Assembly: GCA_905236755.1 (NCBI GenBank)
Contig: CAJOCR010000016.1
Coordinates: 1 to 64,000 of the forward strand
DNA length: 64,000 nucleotides
Reading direction: 5' to 3'
DNA from: an uncultured Prevotella sp.
GTDB taxonomy: Bacteria > Bacteroidota > Bacteroidia > Bacteroidales > Bacteroidaceae
Shown here: piece after piece, positions 37,334-45,643 of the stretch
Layout of the letters: each line of letters begins with the position of its first letter
Numbering within the stretch: the first letter of the stretch is position 1
Program-made: the position numbers and the translations under genes
Notes under the pieces: generated by a model
Database searches by the model: none
Told to the model about the DNA's origin: nothing
What the model saw: only the letters and a program-made list of their open reading frames with translations

Positions 37334-37879
37334 CTACAGGTTTGGCTTGTCGCCATTGTCGTCACCTCCGGTTGAAGGGTTTGGATCTGGGTTGGTGTTG
37401 CCACCGCCGCCTGTTTGTTCTTCCTCCTCCACTTCACCTGAATCAGCAGAGGTTACCTGCTTTACAAGTTTGCCATTGCGGTCGTAGCAGGTGATATTTA
37501 CTGAGGTGCTGGCGAGTTCCTGCTTGATTTCGGTGTTAGGAACAAAGATTACTCTGCGGCTGGTGATGAGGTTGGCACCCACCTTATTCACATCGGTTAC
37601 TGAGGTTGAACGAACACCGAAACGCATGCTACCCAGTCCTGGAATGGCTACAGAGTGGCCTTCTGTTGCCCATGCCTTGATAACTTCTCCAATAGCGTCC
37701 CATGCTGCATTGATGGCGCCACGGTTGATACCACTTCGGAGTGCAGCCTCCTTGATTACCTTTGCCTCAGAAAGACGACTGTAGAGATCGGCCTGAAGGA
37801 TGTAACGATACTCAGCTGGTGCATTTGGATCCTTGCTGAACTTGAGCTGACGCTCCACTGCTTTAACTTTGATACTCAT
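37334..37879 (-). CDS. HU-like DNA-binding protein with Gly/Pro-rich tail
   Basis: A 181-residue protein of the HU-HIG type found in Bacteroidales. An HU-like fold covers about residues 5-120 (LQADLYSRLSEAKVIKEAALRS, GEVIKAWATEGHSVAIPGLGSM, RRVIFVPNTEIKQEL). A short beta segment (NITCYDRNGKLVKQVTSADS) is followed by an acidic then Gly/Asn/Pro-rich tail (EEEEQTGGGGNTNPDPNPST). It probably binds DNA non-specifically; the specialised role is unknown. The gene is bounded by inverted copies of a GC-rich repeat at 37289 and 37866. Confidence 0.85.
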   Translation of the reverse strand: MSIKVKAVERQLKFSKDPNAPAEYRYILQADLYSRLSEAKVIKEAALRSGINRGAINAAWDAIGEVIKAWATEGHSVAIPGLGSMRFGVRSTSVTDVNKVGANLITSRRVIFVPNTEIKQELASTSVNITCYDRNGKLVKQVTSADSGEVEEEEQTGGGGNTNPDPNPSTGGDDNGDKPNL

Positions 37880-37930
37880 AATAGACCCCTCCTAACCTCC
37901 CCTCCAGAGGGGAGGAATTTAAACTGCTGA
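37866..37930. repeat. GC-rich dispersed repeat, copy 2 (upstream of HU gene)
   Basis: A direct copy of 37194-37253 differing at a few positions after the GGGGAGG hairpin, and inverted relative to 37289-37332. It overlaps the HU start region. Confidence 0.85.
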
Positions 37931-38070
37931 AGGGTGAGCAGGGATTTAAGGTTAAACATTTTGATACTGCAAAGATACAAAGATTCATACTCCCCACCAA
38001 TAGTTGTCCGGGCTGCGCAACAGCCAATCAACAGACGCATTTCAAGCAATGCATCTAAGGAGAGGCTTGT

Positions 38071-38525
38071 CACTTTACGCTTGACACTTGACGTTTTTGC
38101 TTTAAAGAAAAGTAAATAGCTAAAGAGCAAATTTTCACTTTCTGCCCAGGAAAAAATTTTTACCTGCCCAGAAACCTAAAATTTCAAAATTTGACAACAA
38201 CACCCTAAAACAATCAAAACGTAAAGCGTCAAGCGTCAAGTCAATGCTATTTCCACATACACTATCACCAAACCCTAAAATTTCACTTTTTGAGCTAACA
38301 GGCTGTAAAACGTAAAAACGTAAAGCGTCAAGTGTAAAGTCGATGCTATTTCCACATACACTACCACAAAACCCTAAATATTACCATTAATTATTAATTA
38401 ATATTATATATTAATTAATAATTATTATATATATATTATAATCTATAACTAAGATTAAGATAGAGACAAATTGTTTCAGAGTAAGACATGCGCTTTGCAC
38501 TTGACGCTTGACACTTTACACTTAT
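38071..38525. repeat. Four clusters of related 7-bp repeats
   Basis: CACTTTA, CGCTTGA, CACTTGA, CGTTTTT at 38071-38098. CGTAAAG, CGTCAAG, CGTCAAG, TCAATGC at 38220-38247. CGTAAAG, CGTCAAG, TGTAAAG at 38319-38339. CGCTTTG, CACTTGA, CGCTTGA, CACTTTA, CACTTAT at 38491-38525. The two middle clusters are reverse complements of the outer two. Pure AT stretches lie between. Confidence 0.75.
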
Positions 38526-38910
38526 CAGTTAGTCTCACTACTACCTACACTTCTGGAGAGCAATTTTGGTGCGTGTGGCGTCGGCAACTATTGGAGGAAT
38601 AAATATATTTTAGTATCTTTGCATCATAAAGAACGATAAAACCAAAACCATACCATTCTTCCTTACGACTGTCGTATATTTGTGTGCATGTATCATTCCT
38701 AAGAGCTGATTTCTTCTTATTGTCTGTGATAGACCATCATCGCTTCCTAATTTAACGTCAAAGACAAAATGGTGGCGAAAGTGAAATATGGTGTGTATAG
38801 GAAAGTGGTGAGTAAACTGCCGTAAAGAATCAAGGTTAGAAAGCTAACTGTACAATAAAAACTGAGCACACTGAACATATTTGGAAGTTACTTCGCTATA
38901 ATTATCTGTA
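38526..38910. other. Non-coding spacer with an orphan promoter
   Basis: TTGG at 38591-38594 and TATCTTTG at 38614-38621 (19-bp spacing) form a plausible promoter, but only an 18-codon ORF (38769-38825) follows. No RNA fold or gene is recognised. Confidence 0.4.
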
Positions 38911-39206
38911 TTAGTTTTTTTTGTTATAAGTAACAAAATATTCTCTTTTAAATGGTTTTAGTAAGTTTAATTCATCTTTAAACGTAAGTTTTGCCATCGG
39001 TTGCTTTGCAAAACCAATAAACGCCCATACACACGACATAAAATTGGTGTTTGTATGTCCTTAAAATTATAATACTCATTAGGTTTCCCATCTGACATTT
39101 CATCAGTAAAAAGCCACTCAATTGCACCAACAAAAGCATTACCATAAGGACCAAAGATCTCATTATAATGAGAATTGTCCTCAAAAACACGACTACAACT
39201 AAACAT
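38911..39206 (-). pseudogene. Short hypothetical gene, possibly frameshifted
   Basis: From ATG 39206 the frame reads MFSCSRVFEDNSHYNEIFG and NAFVGAIEWLFTDEMSDGKP, protein-like for about 55 codons, then runs to a stop at 38967. A second frame over 39045-38911 reads FAKQPMAKLTFKDELNLLK and PFKREYFVTYNKKN before a stop, also protein-like. One frameshift near 39030-39060 would join them into a protein of about 98 residues. No family is recognised. Confidence 0.3.
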
Positions 39207-39520
39207 ATTTTTATTCTCGCAAATATTAAATATTAAAGTTAAAAAACTCTTTCAAAGTTAATAAAAATATCAATAGCTTATATATGATAGATAAAGAAAA
39301 AATGTAAATTTAATCTTTGTTTAGTAATTTCGCAAAAGAACAAATAACAAATATTGCTATTACAAAAGTCGTAAAAGGAAAATTGTTTTAATCATTTGCT
39401 ATTTATCTAAGATATTTTATTACCTTTGTAAATGCTAACTCACTCTGTTCAGATATTGAAAGATATAGTAACAGGAATATAGAGGTAGCACTACATTTGA
39501 GATTGCGTCACTTACGCTTT
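39207..39520. other. AT-rich spacer without recognised features
   Basis: No open frame of note and no clear promoter on the plus strand were seen before the structured element at 39521. Confidence 0.4.
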
Positions 39521-39733
39521 GTTTTTGGCAGTTCGAAACTTCCACAAATCGAATTAGTTGTCTTGAACATTGCAGAGGTAGATGCTACGGGTAGGTATAT
39601 ACCGTTCTCGTTGGTGTGCCGATGACTAACCATGTCATCACGCACACCTTTAGGGTACACGATAATGCCAATGGCGTGGGTATCTCTCTGTTTGTTTACA
39701 ACTAGGGTTGTGGAAGGCCTCGAACTGCAAAAC
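39521..39733. other. Structured 213-bp element with paired ends and internal hairpins
   Basis: The ends pair over a long stem: GCAGTTCGA (39528-39536) with TCGAACTGC (39720-39728), TTCCAC with GTGGAA, and GTTTT with AAAAC outside. Inside are a 13-bp hairpin at 39613-39648 (GGTGTGC and GATGAC with GTCATC and GCACACC), the palindrome GGTATATACC at 39592-39601, and ACAAC-TAGG-GTTGT at 39698-39711. It is much more GC-rich than its surroundings. It may be a structured RNA or a small transposon-like element. The minus strand has about 87 codons without a stop but no good start. Confidence 0.55.
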
Positions 39734-39826
39734 GAACAGAAGTTAGATACCCCGCTTTTCTTTTGTAGTTAGCGAAAAACAATTTTTAAAGTCCGACTCT
39801 GGGTATTTTGCGGATATAGTTTTATA

Positions 39827-40900
39827 ATGAATGCAACGAGTATAAATTCTATTTCTGCAAAACGACTAAGTTGGCTTGATGATGCAAAGATGTTTGCCAT
39901 ATTGGCTGTTATTTTTTATCATTGCGTACCATCTGAACTTACAAATGCAGGAGACGTAAAAGGTATTATTGGATCATTTAATATGCCGTTTTTTATGTTT
40001 TTGGCTGGTTTTACATCTGTCACATCTTTAGAGAAAAATACCAGTTGGAGCAACTACTGGCAATATGTTATAAAGATAGCATTACATTTGCTACTTCCAA
40101 CATTTGCCATAGGAATATTACGTGCAATACTAACACTTGATATTGCAGCCATTGGAAATGAACAATGGTTTCTTAAAATGCTTTTCAGATATTTATTGGT
40201 GTTTGCAACTATCAATTGGCTGGTTCATAGTATAATCACATTTATACATAGAAATAAAACATCAATAAACATCTCTCATAGATGGACATATATCAAATAT
40301 CCAGTATTTGTCTTACTGATGTTCTTTCTATCTAAAACAAAGCTTCCTGAATTCCCATTCTATTTCTTATTCGGCTACTTTTGTAAAAAACACCAAGTAC
40401 CAAGCATAATTATGAGATTGCGCTCACATAAAGTGTTTTGGCCATGTTATATAATGATTATGCTGAGCACAATCGTTCTCATATATAGTATGTGGGCCCT
40501 TTCACGTGGTCACGATTTCTACAATGAGCCTTTTTGGGTTCTTTACAAACAATATATCACAATATATTATCTATTCCGACAGTTGTGCGCCTTCGGATGG
40601 ATATTATTACTATTACCTCTTTTTCTATTCCTTTCAAAGAAGTACACATGGTTTAGTTACTGTGGAAGCAAAAGTTTAGGACTATACATAACGCACACAT
40701 TCTTATTGCATATTGTTATAGAACCGCTCCACATTAACTATACAAACAACTATATGGGGTGGATAAGCGCTTCACTTATATTCATAGCGCTTACCTTATC
40801 GTCCTTAATACTAATAAAGTTGTTTGAAAGTAATAGATATATCCATTTCATATTTTTAGGTGGCGGAACATCTGTATTAAAGAGTAAAGCAAAACAATGA
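39827..40900 (+). CDS. Acyltransferase-3 family integral membrane protein
   Basis: A 357-residue polytopic protein of the OafA/NodX acyltransferase-3 family. The N-terminus RLSWLDDAKMFAILAVIFYHC holds the family histidine in the first helix. About ten transmembrane helices follow, with the FNMPFFMFLAGF second-helix motif. Such proteins O-acylate surface sugars. It stands alone with no glycan cluster around it, is more AT-rich than neighbouring housekeeping genes, and is followed by a broken BspA gene, all suggesting an acquired or relocated gene. Substrate unknown. Confidence 0.88.
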   Translation: MNATSINSISAKRLSWLDDAKMFAILAVIFYHCVPSELTNAGDVKGIIGSFNMPFFMFLAGFTSVTSLEKNTSWSNYWQYVIKIALHLLLPTFAIGILRAILTLDIAAIGNEQWFLKMLFRYLLVFATINWLVHSIITFIHRNKTSINISHRWTYIKYPVFVLLMFFLSKTKLPEFPFYFLFGYFCKKHQVPSIIMRLRSHKVFWPCYIMIMLSTIVLIYSMWALSRGHDFYNEPFWVLYKQYITIYYLFRQLCAFGWILLLLPLFLFLSKKYTWFSYCGSKSLGLYITHTFLLHIVIEPLHINYTNNYMGWISASLIFIALTLSSLILIKLFESNRYIHFIFLGGGTSVLKSKAKQ

Positions 40901-40971
40901 TTACAATGGGAAAATGATCACTTGACAACTATTACTCTTGTGAAGATAGTAGAATATAATCTTATACGTAA

Positions 40972-41253
40972 TCAAAAATTATAGATAACTTTGCGTTTTG
41001 TTTTTGTAGTGGTTTGACAAGTATAACTATTCCAAATCAAGTTACGACCATAGGTTCAGGGGCTTTTGAATATTGCAATAATATAACAGCAATACATTGT
41101 TTGGGGACTACTCCTCCGAATATTTCTGGCAATCATACTGTATTCGATACAGAAACATATGAAAAAGCAACATTATATGTTCCTCGCGGTTCCACTAAAG
41201 CATATAATTCTCAAACAGAATGGATGAAATTCAAAAATATCGTAGAAGAATAA
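40972..41253 (+). pseudogene. BspA-type leucine-rich-repeat protein, C-terminal remnant
   Basis: The frame is open from just after a TAA at 40969-40971 and reads DNFAFCFCSGLTSITIPNQV then TTIGSGAFEYCNNITAI, two LRR_5-type repeats. The usual BspA cap follows (LYVPRGSTKAYNSQ, EWMKFKNIVEE). There is no ATG or signal peptide; intact relatives have many more repeats. It is a 5'-deleted fragment of a surface adhesin-like protein, beginning 71 bp after the acyltransferase. Confidence 0.8.
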
Positions 41254-41327
41254 TCTGTATATTCAAGTATACATAATATCAGAAAAATATTAATTACTGA
41301 ACTTTCTCAAGTGAATATTTATTAGAG

Positions 41328-41367
41328 AAAAATAGAAGGGCTAATCATAGCCGCGCTTTCTATTTTC
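41328..41367 (-). terminator. Terminator of the GSCFA gene
   Basis: Read on the minus strand, AAAATAGAAA and GGCTA pair with TAGCC and TTCTATTTTT around a 4-nt loop, with a short internal bulge. It overlaps the last codons of the gene. Confidence 0.6.
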
Positions 41368-42163
41368 CTAAAGATATTGACCACTTGGACTCGAATGCTT
41401 TTTGTTTTTCGAGTGTTTGGGCACGGAATTGTTGGTACTCGGGACTGTCGGGATTGAAGGGCTTATGGGCTAATGCCTCTCGGATGGGTTTCCATTCAGC
41501 CATGTAGGTTGTTGCTTCCTTGCTCATATATGTGTCGCAGAAACGGTCGAAGATGTAGGCTACTGCCTGTGAGGTGGGGTGCAGCATGTCTTCCTTGTAG
41601 AAACGGTAGTCACGCAGTTCGTCGTTCATGATTTCGTAGGACGGGAAGTATTCGGCTTGTGTCTGTTGAATGGCTAATAGTAGGGTTGCCTTGCTCAGCT
41701 GACTGCCGTGATAGCCGTATTTGCGGTATCTGATGGGACTGACGGTGATGATGACTTTTATCTGTGGGTTGCGCTCCTTGAGCATGGCTATTGCCTTGTT
41801 GAGGTAGCTGGCACACTCATCAACAGAAAGTTCTTTCTCTGTGAACAGACGTTGTGGGCGCTTCTGACAGTTGTCAACAATCTCGCCTGTTTCGTTAAGG
41901 ATATACACGTGGTTGGTGCCTAATGTGAATATGGCTACATCGGGGGTGTAGGTTGGGTTGTCGGCAAGCATCTTTTCTACTGTGTGAGTGATGCTTGCAG
42001 GGTTATACATAACGCCATAGGGATTTGCCTTTACCTGAAAGTGGTTGTCGTCGAAGATTTGTCCGAGGTTGTCGGCAAAGCACGAGCCCACAAGGAACAG
42101 ATTGTCTTGTGGCTTTATCTTCCATGCTGATGCCTCAATATCTATTTTTGTTCTGAATTCCAT
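41360..42163 (-). CDS. GSCFA-domain protein
   Basis: A 267-residue protein of the GSCFA family, named for the motif seen here as LVGSCFADNLGQIF (residues 24-37). Family members are distantly related to SGNH/GDSL esterases, consistent with the conserved Ser in GSCFA and a late DMLHPTSQAVAYI block carrying Asp and His. It may act on a polysaccharide acyl group, but the substrate is unknown. No signal peptide is seen. Neighbours give no help; palindromic repeats lie just upstream. Confidence 0.85.
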   Translation of the reverse strand: MEFRTKIDIEASAWKIKPQDNLFLVGSCFADNLGQIFDDNHFQVKANPYGVMYNPASITHTVEKMLADNPTYTPDVAIFTLGTNHVYILNETGEIVDNCQKRPQRLFTEKELSVDECASYLNKAIAMLKERNPQIKVIITVSPIRYRKYGYHGSQLSKATLLLAIQQTQAEYFPSYEIMNDELRDYRFYKEDMLHPTSQAVAYIFDRFCDTYMSKEATTYMAEWKPIREALAHKPFNPDSPEYQQFRAQTLEKQKAFESKWSISLGK

Positions 42164-42222
42164 TAAAAATGTATTTTTTCATGGCAAAAATAAGTAATTT
42201 ATTTAAGTTTCGCAAGTTTATC

Positions 42223-42316
42223 TTTTATCAAGAATTACAGGAATTAGAGAATTTTTAGACTAACGCCTTTGCGCATTATAAAACAAAAATTCTCTAATTC
42301 TCTAATTCTTGATAAA
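42223..42316. repeat. 94-bp palindromic element, copy A
   Basis: The left arm (ATCAAGAATTACAGGAATTA, then GAGAATTTTT) and right arm (AAAAATTCTCTAATTCTC, then TAATTCTTGAT) are complementary apart from minor changes. The centre contains GACTAACGCCTTTGCGCATT. Confidence 0.85.
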
Positions 42317-42380
42317 ACTATCATAGATTAATGAATCAAACTGGAATAGTCAGATGAATGCTTAAAGTTTCGCTTTAAAA

Positions 42381-42480
42381 AAAATCAAGAATTACAGGAA
42401 TTTGAGAATTTAGCTTGCGCCTTTGAGTCATTTTGCGCATAAAACACAATTCTATAATTCTCTAATTCTTGATAATATTT
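42381..42480. repeat. Palindromic element, copy B
   Basis: Same arms as copy A (ATCAAGAATTACAGGAATTT and TAATTCTCTAATTCTTGAT) and a related centre (CTTGCGCCTTTGAGTC), 65 bp downstream in the same orientation. Confidence 0.85.
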
Positions 42481-42529
42481 TAGAGTAAACATTCACTTAC
42501 GAAAGTTTAGTAAATAATATAATGTTTTT

Positions 42530-42560
42530 ATTGTAAGTTTGAATAAATATAGTACATTTG
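42530..42560 (+). promoter_or_regulatory. Promoter of the 45-aa antitoxin-like gene
   Basis: ATTG at 42530-42533 and TACATTTG at 42553-42560, spaced 19 bp. Confidence 0.6.
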
Positions 42561-42585
42561 CAATGTTATAACAATAAGTATAATT

Positions 42586-42723
42586 ATGGCAAAAGTTATT
42601 TCAAAAAAAGCACATGATATGCTAAAAGCTGACATTAAGAAGGCTCGCCAAGAGTATGAAAATGGTGAGACTATTTCTTGCAGTACCCCAGAAGAAATGC
42701 AACGCTATTTCGATAGCCTATGA
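42586..42723 (+). CDS. 45-aa small protein, orphan antitoxin-like
   Basis: Encodes MAKVISKKAHDMLKADIKKA, then RQEYENGETISCSTPEEMQR and YFDSL. Highly charged, soluble, and with a helix-rich composition resembling short Bacteroidales antitoxin or regulator peptides. No toxin gene is adjacent. It has its own promoter and a 25-nt leader. Family not firmly recognised. Confidence 0.55.
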   Translation: MAKVISKKAHDMLKADIKKARQEYENGETISCSTPEEMQRYFDSL

Positions 42724-42770
42724 CGCTATTGAATAATGAATAGTGACCTTCGGTTCCACATTTTTTTATA

Positions 42771-42861
42771 CCTTTAGCTTTGCTGAAGGCGGGCTGCGCT
42801 CGGGAATATAAAATTAAAACAAGTTTTATTTTGATATTCCACTTGCTTGCACTACCTTTGC
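42771..42861 (+). promoter_or_regulatory. Promoter-bearing repeat driving murF-alr (copy A)
   Basis: TTTG (42830-42833) and TACCTTTG (42853-42860), 19 bp apart, are a consensus promoter. The whole 90-bp segment, including the palindrome centred on AAAACAAGTTTT, is about 88% identical to 47162-47252 on the other strand. Confidence 0.8.
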
Positions 42862-42885
42862 ATGAAAATAAATTTTATCAAAACG

Positions 42886-45366
42886 ATGACATATTCTATT
42901 GAAAAAGTAACCACACTGATAGGTGCGCGTCGTTATGGTGACAGAGATACCAATATTGGCTTTCTGCTTACTGATAGCCGTAGTCTCTGCTTTCCAGAAG
43001 AAACTCTGTTCTTTGCGCTGAAATCTGCTCGCAATGACGGACATAATTATATTCCTGATCTTTATCGTCGCGGTGTACGCAACTTTGTAGTGTCTGCCGT
43101 GCCACAGAACTATGCCGAGGTATATCCTGAGGCTAATTTTCTGCGTGTTATTAATCCGCTTGAGGCTTTGCAGCGTCTTGCCGAGCGCCATCGTGATGAG
43201 GTGAATATTCCTATTGTAGGCATCACGGGCTCTAATGGTAAGACTATGGTTAAGGAGTGGCTGTATCAGGTTCTTTCGCCTGATTATGTTGTTACCCGCA
43301 GTCCTCGAAGCTATAATTCGCAGATTGGTGTGCCACAGAGTGTGTGGCTGATAAACGAACATACTGAGATTGGTGTCTTTGAGGCTGGTATCAGTAAGCC
43401 TGGCGAGATGCTCGCTCTTCGTGATATTATTCAGCCTACTGTTGCTGTGCTTACAAATCTTGGTGCTGCCCATCAGGAGAATTTCTATTCGCTGGAGGAG
43501 AAATGTCGTGAGAAGCTTGTTCTTTTCCATGATGCCAAGACTGTTGTCTATGATGCCGACGATGAGACGATAAAGAGTGTTGTTGAGTCGTTTACTGATT
43601 TCAAGGGCGAGAAACTGTGTTGGAGTAAGGTTGATGCCAAGGCTCCAATGTATGTTAAGAGCATAGAGAAGGAAGAGGATAAGACTGTTGTTACCTATAT
43701 ATATAAAGGTGGCAGCGAGCAGATGTATAGTATTCCGTTTATTGATGATGCTTCGGTGGTGAACTCTATCATCACTACTGCTGTGGCTTTGCATCTTGGT
43801 GTGAAGGCTGATCAGCTGAAGGAGCGTATGCCGCAGCTTGAACAGGTGGCTATGCGTCTTGAGGTGAAGAAGGGGCAGCATGGTTGCACGCTTATCAACG
43901 ATAGCTATAACTCGGATATTAAGTCGTTGGATATAGCTCTCGACTTTATGAGTCGTCGTCCTGACCATAAGGGACGCAAGCACACTCTTATCCTTAGTGA
44001 TATTATGCAGAGTGGTGAGGATGCTGCACAGCTGTATCACGAGGTGAGCGAGCTGGCTTGCAAGCGTGGTGTGCAGAAGTTCATCGGTATTGGAAAAGAA
44101 CTTGTTGCCAATGCTAACGAGATTCAGCTCTCAGAGAAGTATTTCTTCAAGAATGTAGAGGAGTTTGTTAAGAGTGGTGTCTTTGCCTCTTTGCGTGACG
44201 AGGTGATATTGCTGAAGGGTGCCCGTCAGTTTGGTTTCGACCAGATAACAGAACTGCTTGTGCAGAAGGTTCACGAGACTACATTAGAGGTGAACCTCAA
44301 CGCCGTTGTTGAGAATCTGAACTATTACCGTTCGTTCATGAAGCCAGAGACAAAGCTTGTTTGCATGATAAAGGCCGACGGCTATGGTGCTGGTGCTGTT
44401 GAGATTGCCAAGACCTTGCAGGATCATCGTGTAGATTATCTTGCTGTGGCTGTTGCCGACGAGGGTGTTACCCTTCGTAAGAATGGTATTACAAGTAATA
44501 TCATGATTATGAATCCTGAGATGACGGCTTTCAAGACTATGTTTGACTATGACCTTGAACCCGAGGTGTATAGCTTCCGTCTGCTTGATGCTCTTGTTAA
44601 GGCTGCCGAGAAAGAGGGTATAACGGGTTATCCTGTTCATATTAAGCTCGATACTGGTATGCATCGTCTTGGTTTCGACCCAGAGAAGGATATTGATGAG
44701 CTTATCAACCGTTTGAAGCATCAGAATGCTATTATCCCTCGTAGTGTGTTCTCACACTTCGTGGGTAGTGACAGCGATAACTTTGATGAGTTCTCGGCTC
44801 GTCAGTTTGAACTCTTCGACAAGGGAAGCAAGAAGCTGCAGTCGGTATTCGACCATAAGATTCTTCGTCATATTGACAATTCGGCTGGTATAGAGCATTT
44901 CCCAGAGCGTCAGCTTGATATGTGTAGATTAGGCTTGGGACTTTATGGTATCAACTCACGAAACAACGAGATGATACATAATGTGTCAACCTTGAAGACT
45001 ACTATTCTGCAGCTTCGTAATGTGCCTGCTGGTGATAGTGTGGGCTATAGTCGTAAGACTATTCTTGAGCACGACAGCGTGATAGGTGCTATTCCTATTG
45101 GTTATGCCGATGGCTTAGACCGTCATTTAGGCAATCGCCACGGTTATTGTCTTGTTAATGGCAAGAAGGCTGAGTATGTGGGAAATATCTGTATGGACGT
45201 TTGTATGATTGACGTTACGGGTATAGACTGCAAGGAAGGCGATAGCGTTGAAATCTTTGGTGATAACTTACCTGTTACGGTGCTCAGCGACATCACCGAC
45301 ACTATTCCTTACGAGGTGCTTACAAGTGTGAGCAACCGTGTTAAGAGAGTGTATTTCCAAGACTAA
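42886..45366 (+). CDS. murF: Fused MurF (UDP-MurNAc-tripeptide:D-Ala-D-Ala ligase) and alanine racemase
   Basis: An 826-residue bifunctional protein, the usual Bacteroidetes fusion. Residues about 1-455 are a Mur ligase with ATP loop GITGSNGKTMVKEW and NDSYNSDIKSLDIALD. Residues about 460-826 are a PLP-dependent alanine racemase with CMIKADGYGAGAVEIA (PLP lysine), HIKLDTGMHRLGF and the GYADGLDRHLGN / GNICMDVCMIDVTG active-site segments. ATG 42886 is chosen because the upstream ATG 42862 lies 2 bp after the -7 box. Making D-Ala and consuming D-Ala-D-Ala in one protein supplies cytoplasmic peptidoglycan synthesis. Confidence 0.96.
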   Translation: MTYSIEKVTTLIGARRYGDRDTNIGFLLTDSRSLCFPEETLFFALKSARNDGHNYIPDLYRRGVRNFVVSAVPQNYAEVYPEANFLRVINPLEALQRLAERHRDEVNIPIVGITGSNGKTMVKEWLYQVLSPDYVVTRSPRSYNSQIGVPQSVWLINEHTEIGVFEAGISKPGEMLALRDIIQPTVAVLTNLGAAHQENFYSLEEKCREKLVLFHDAKTVVYDADDETIKSVVESFTDFKGEKLCWSKVDAKAPMYVKSIEKEEDKTVVTYIYKGGSEQMYSIPFIDDASVVNSIITTAVALHLGVKADQLKERMPQLEQVAMRLEVKKGQHGCTLINDSYNSDIKSLDIALDFMSRRPDHKGRKHTLILSDIMQSGEDAAQLYHEVSELACKRGVQKFIGIGKELVANANEIQLSEKYFFKNVEEFVKSGVFASLRDEVILLKGARQFGFDQITELLVQKVHETTLEVNLNAVVENLNYYRSFMKPETKLVCMIKADGYGAGAVEIAKTLQDHRVDYLAVAVADEGVTLRKNGITSNIMIMNPEMTAFKTMFDYDLEPEVYSFRLLDALVKAAEKEGITGYPVHIKLDTGMHRLGFDPEKDIDELINRLKHQNAIIPRSVFSHFVGSDSDNFDEFSARQFELFDKGSKKLQSVFDHKILRHIDNSAGIEHFPERQLDMCRLGLGLYGINSRNNEMIHNVSTLKTTILQLRNVPAGDSVGYSRKTILEHDSVIGAIPIGYADGLDRHLGNRHGYCLVNGKKAEYVGNICMDVCMIDVTGIDCKEGDSVEIFGDNLPVTVLSDITDTIPYEVLTSVSNRVKRVYFQD

Positions 45367-45400
45367 GAACAGGCACGAAACAGAGCTTCGCTAAATAATA

Positions 45401-45428
45401 TTGAAGTTTGAAATTTGAAGTTTGAATG
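45401..45428. repeat. Four 7-bp repeats after murF-alr
   Basis: TTGAAGT, TTGAAAT, TTGAAGT, TTGAATG, with no gaps. Confidence 0.75.
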
Positions 45429-45476
45429 CCTACGGCATCAAGTTTTAGCTCAAGCGCTGAGCTCCTTAGAAAAGAT

Positions 45477-45509
45477 AAGCCCTTTGCAGATATATTTTGC
45501 AAAGGGCTT
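45477..45509. terminator. Hairpin between murF-alr and the MFS gene
   Basis: AAGCCCTTTGCA and TGCAAAGGGCTT form a perfect 12-bp stem with a 9-nt loop; a modest T-rich tail follows. Confidence 0.65.
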
Positions 45510-45643
45510 TGTTTATATTACTTTGTACAGTGTCTGTTTCTTCAATCACGAAGTTTTGCTTCGCGATTGCCTCCCATCCCAGAAGGGCTTTCTGTCACCC
45601 TTGGAAGGGGGCGAGGGGCTAAGGCCATTGTGGCTGGGAGAGG

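Noticed and set aside
38071..38525. CRISPR array
   Set aside because: The repeats are 7 bp, gapless and degenerate, with no constant 25-45 bp repeat or unique spacers, and no cas genes are near.
38769..38825. 18-codon ORF MVAKVKYGVYRKVVSKLP after an orphan promoter
   Set aside because: Too short and without recognised family or ribosome-binding site; it could be a remnant but cannot be supported.
39507..39771. Protein-coding gene on the minus strand of the structured element
   Set aside because: Although open for about 87 codons, it lacks a plausible start and follows the inverted-repeat structure, so the open frame is probably incidental.
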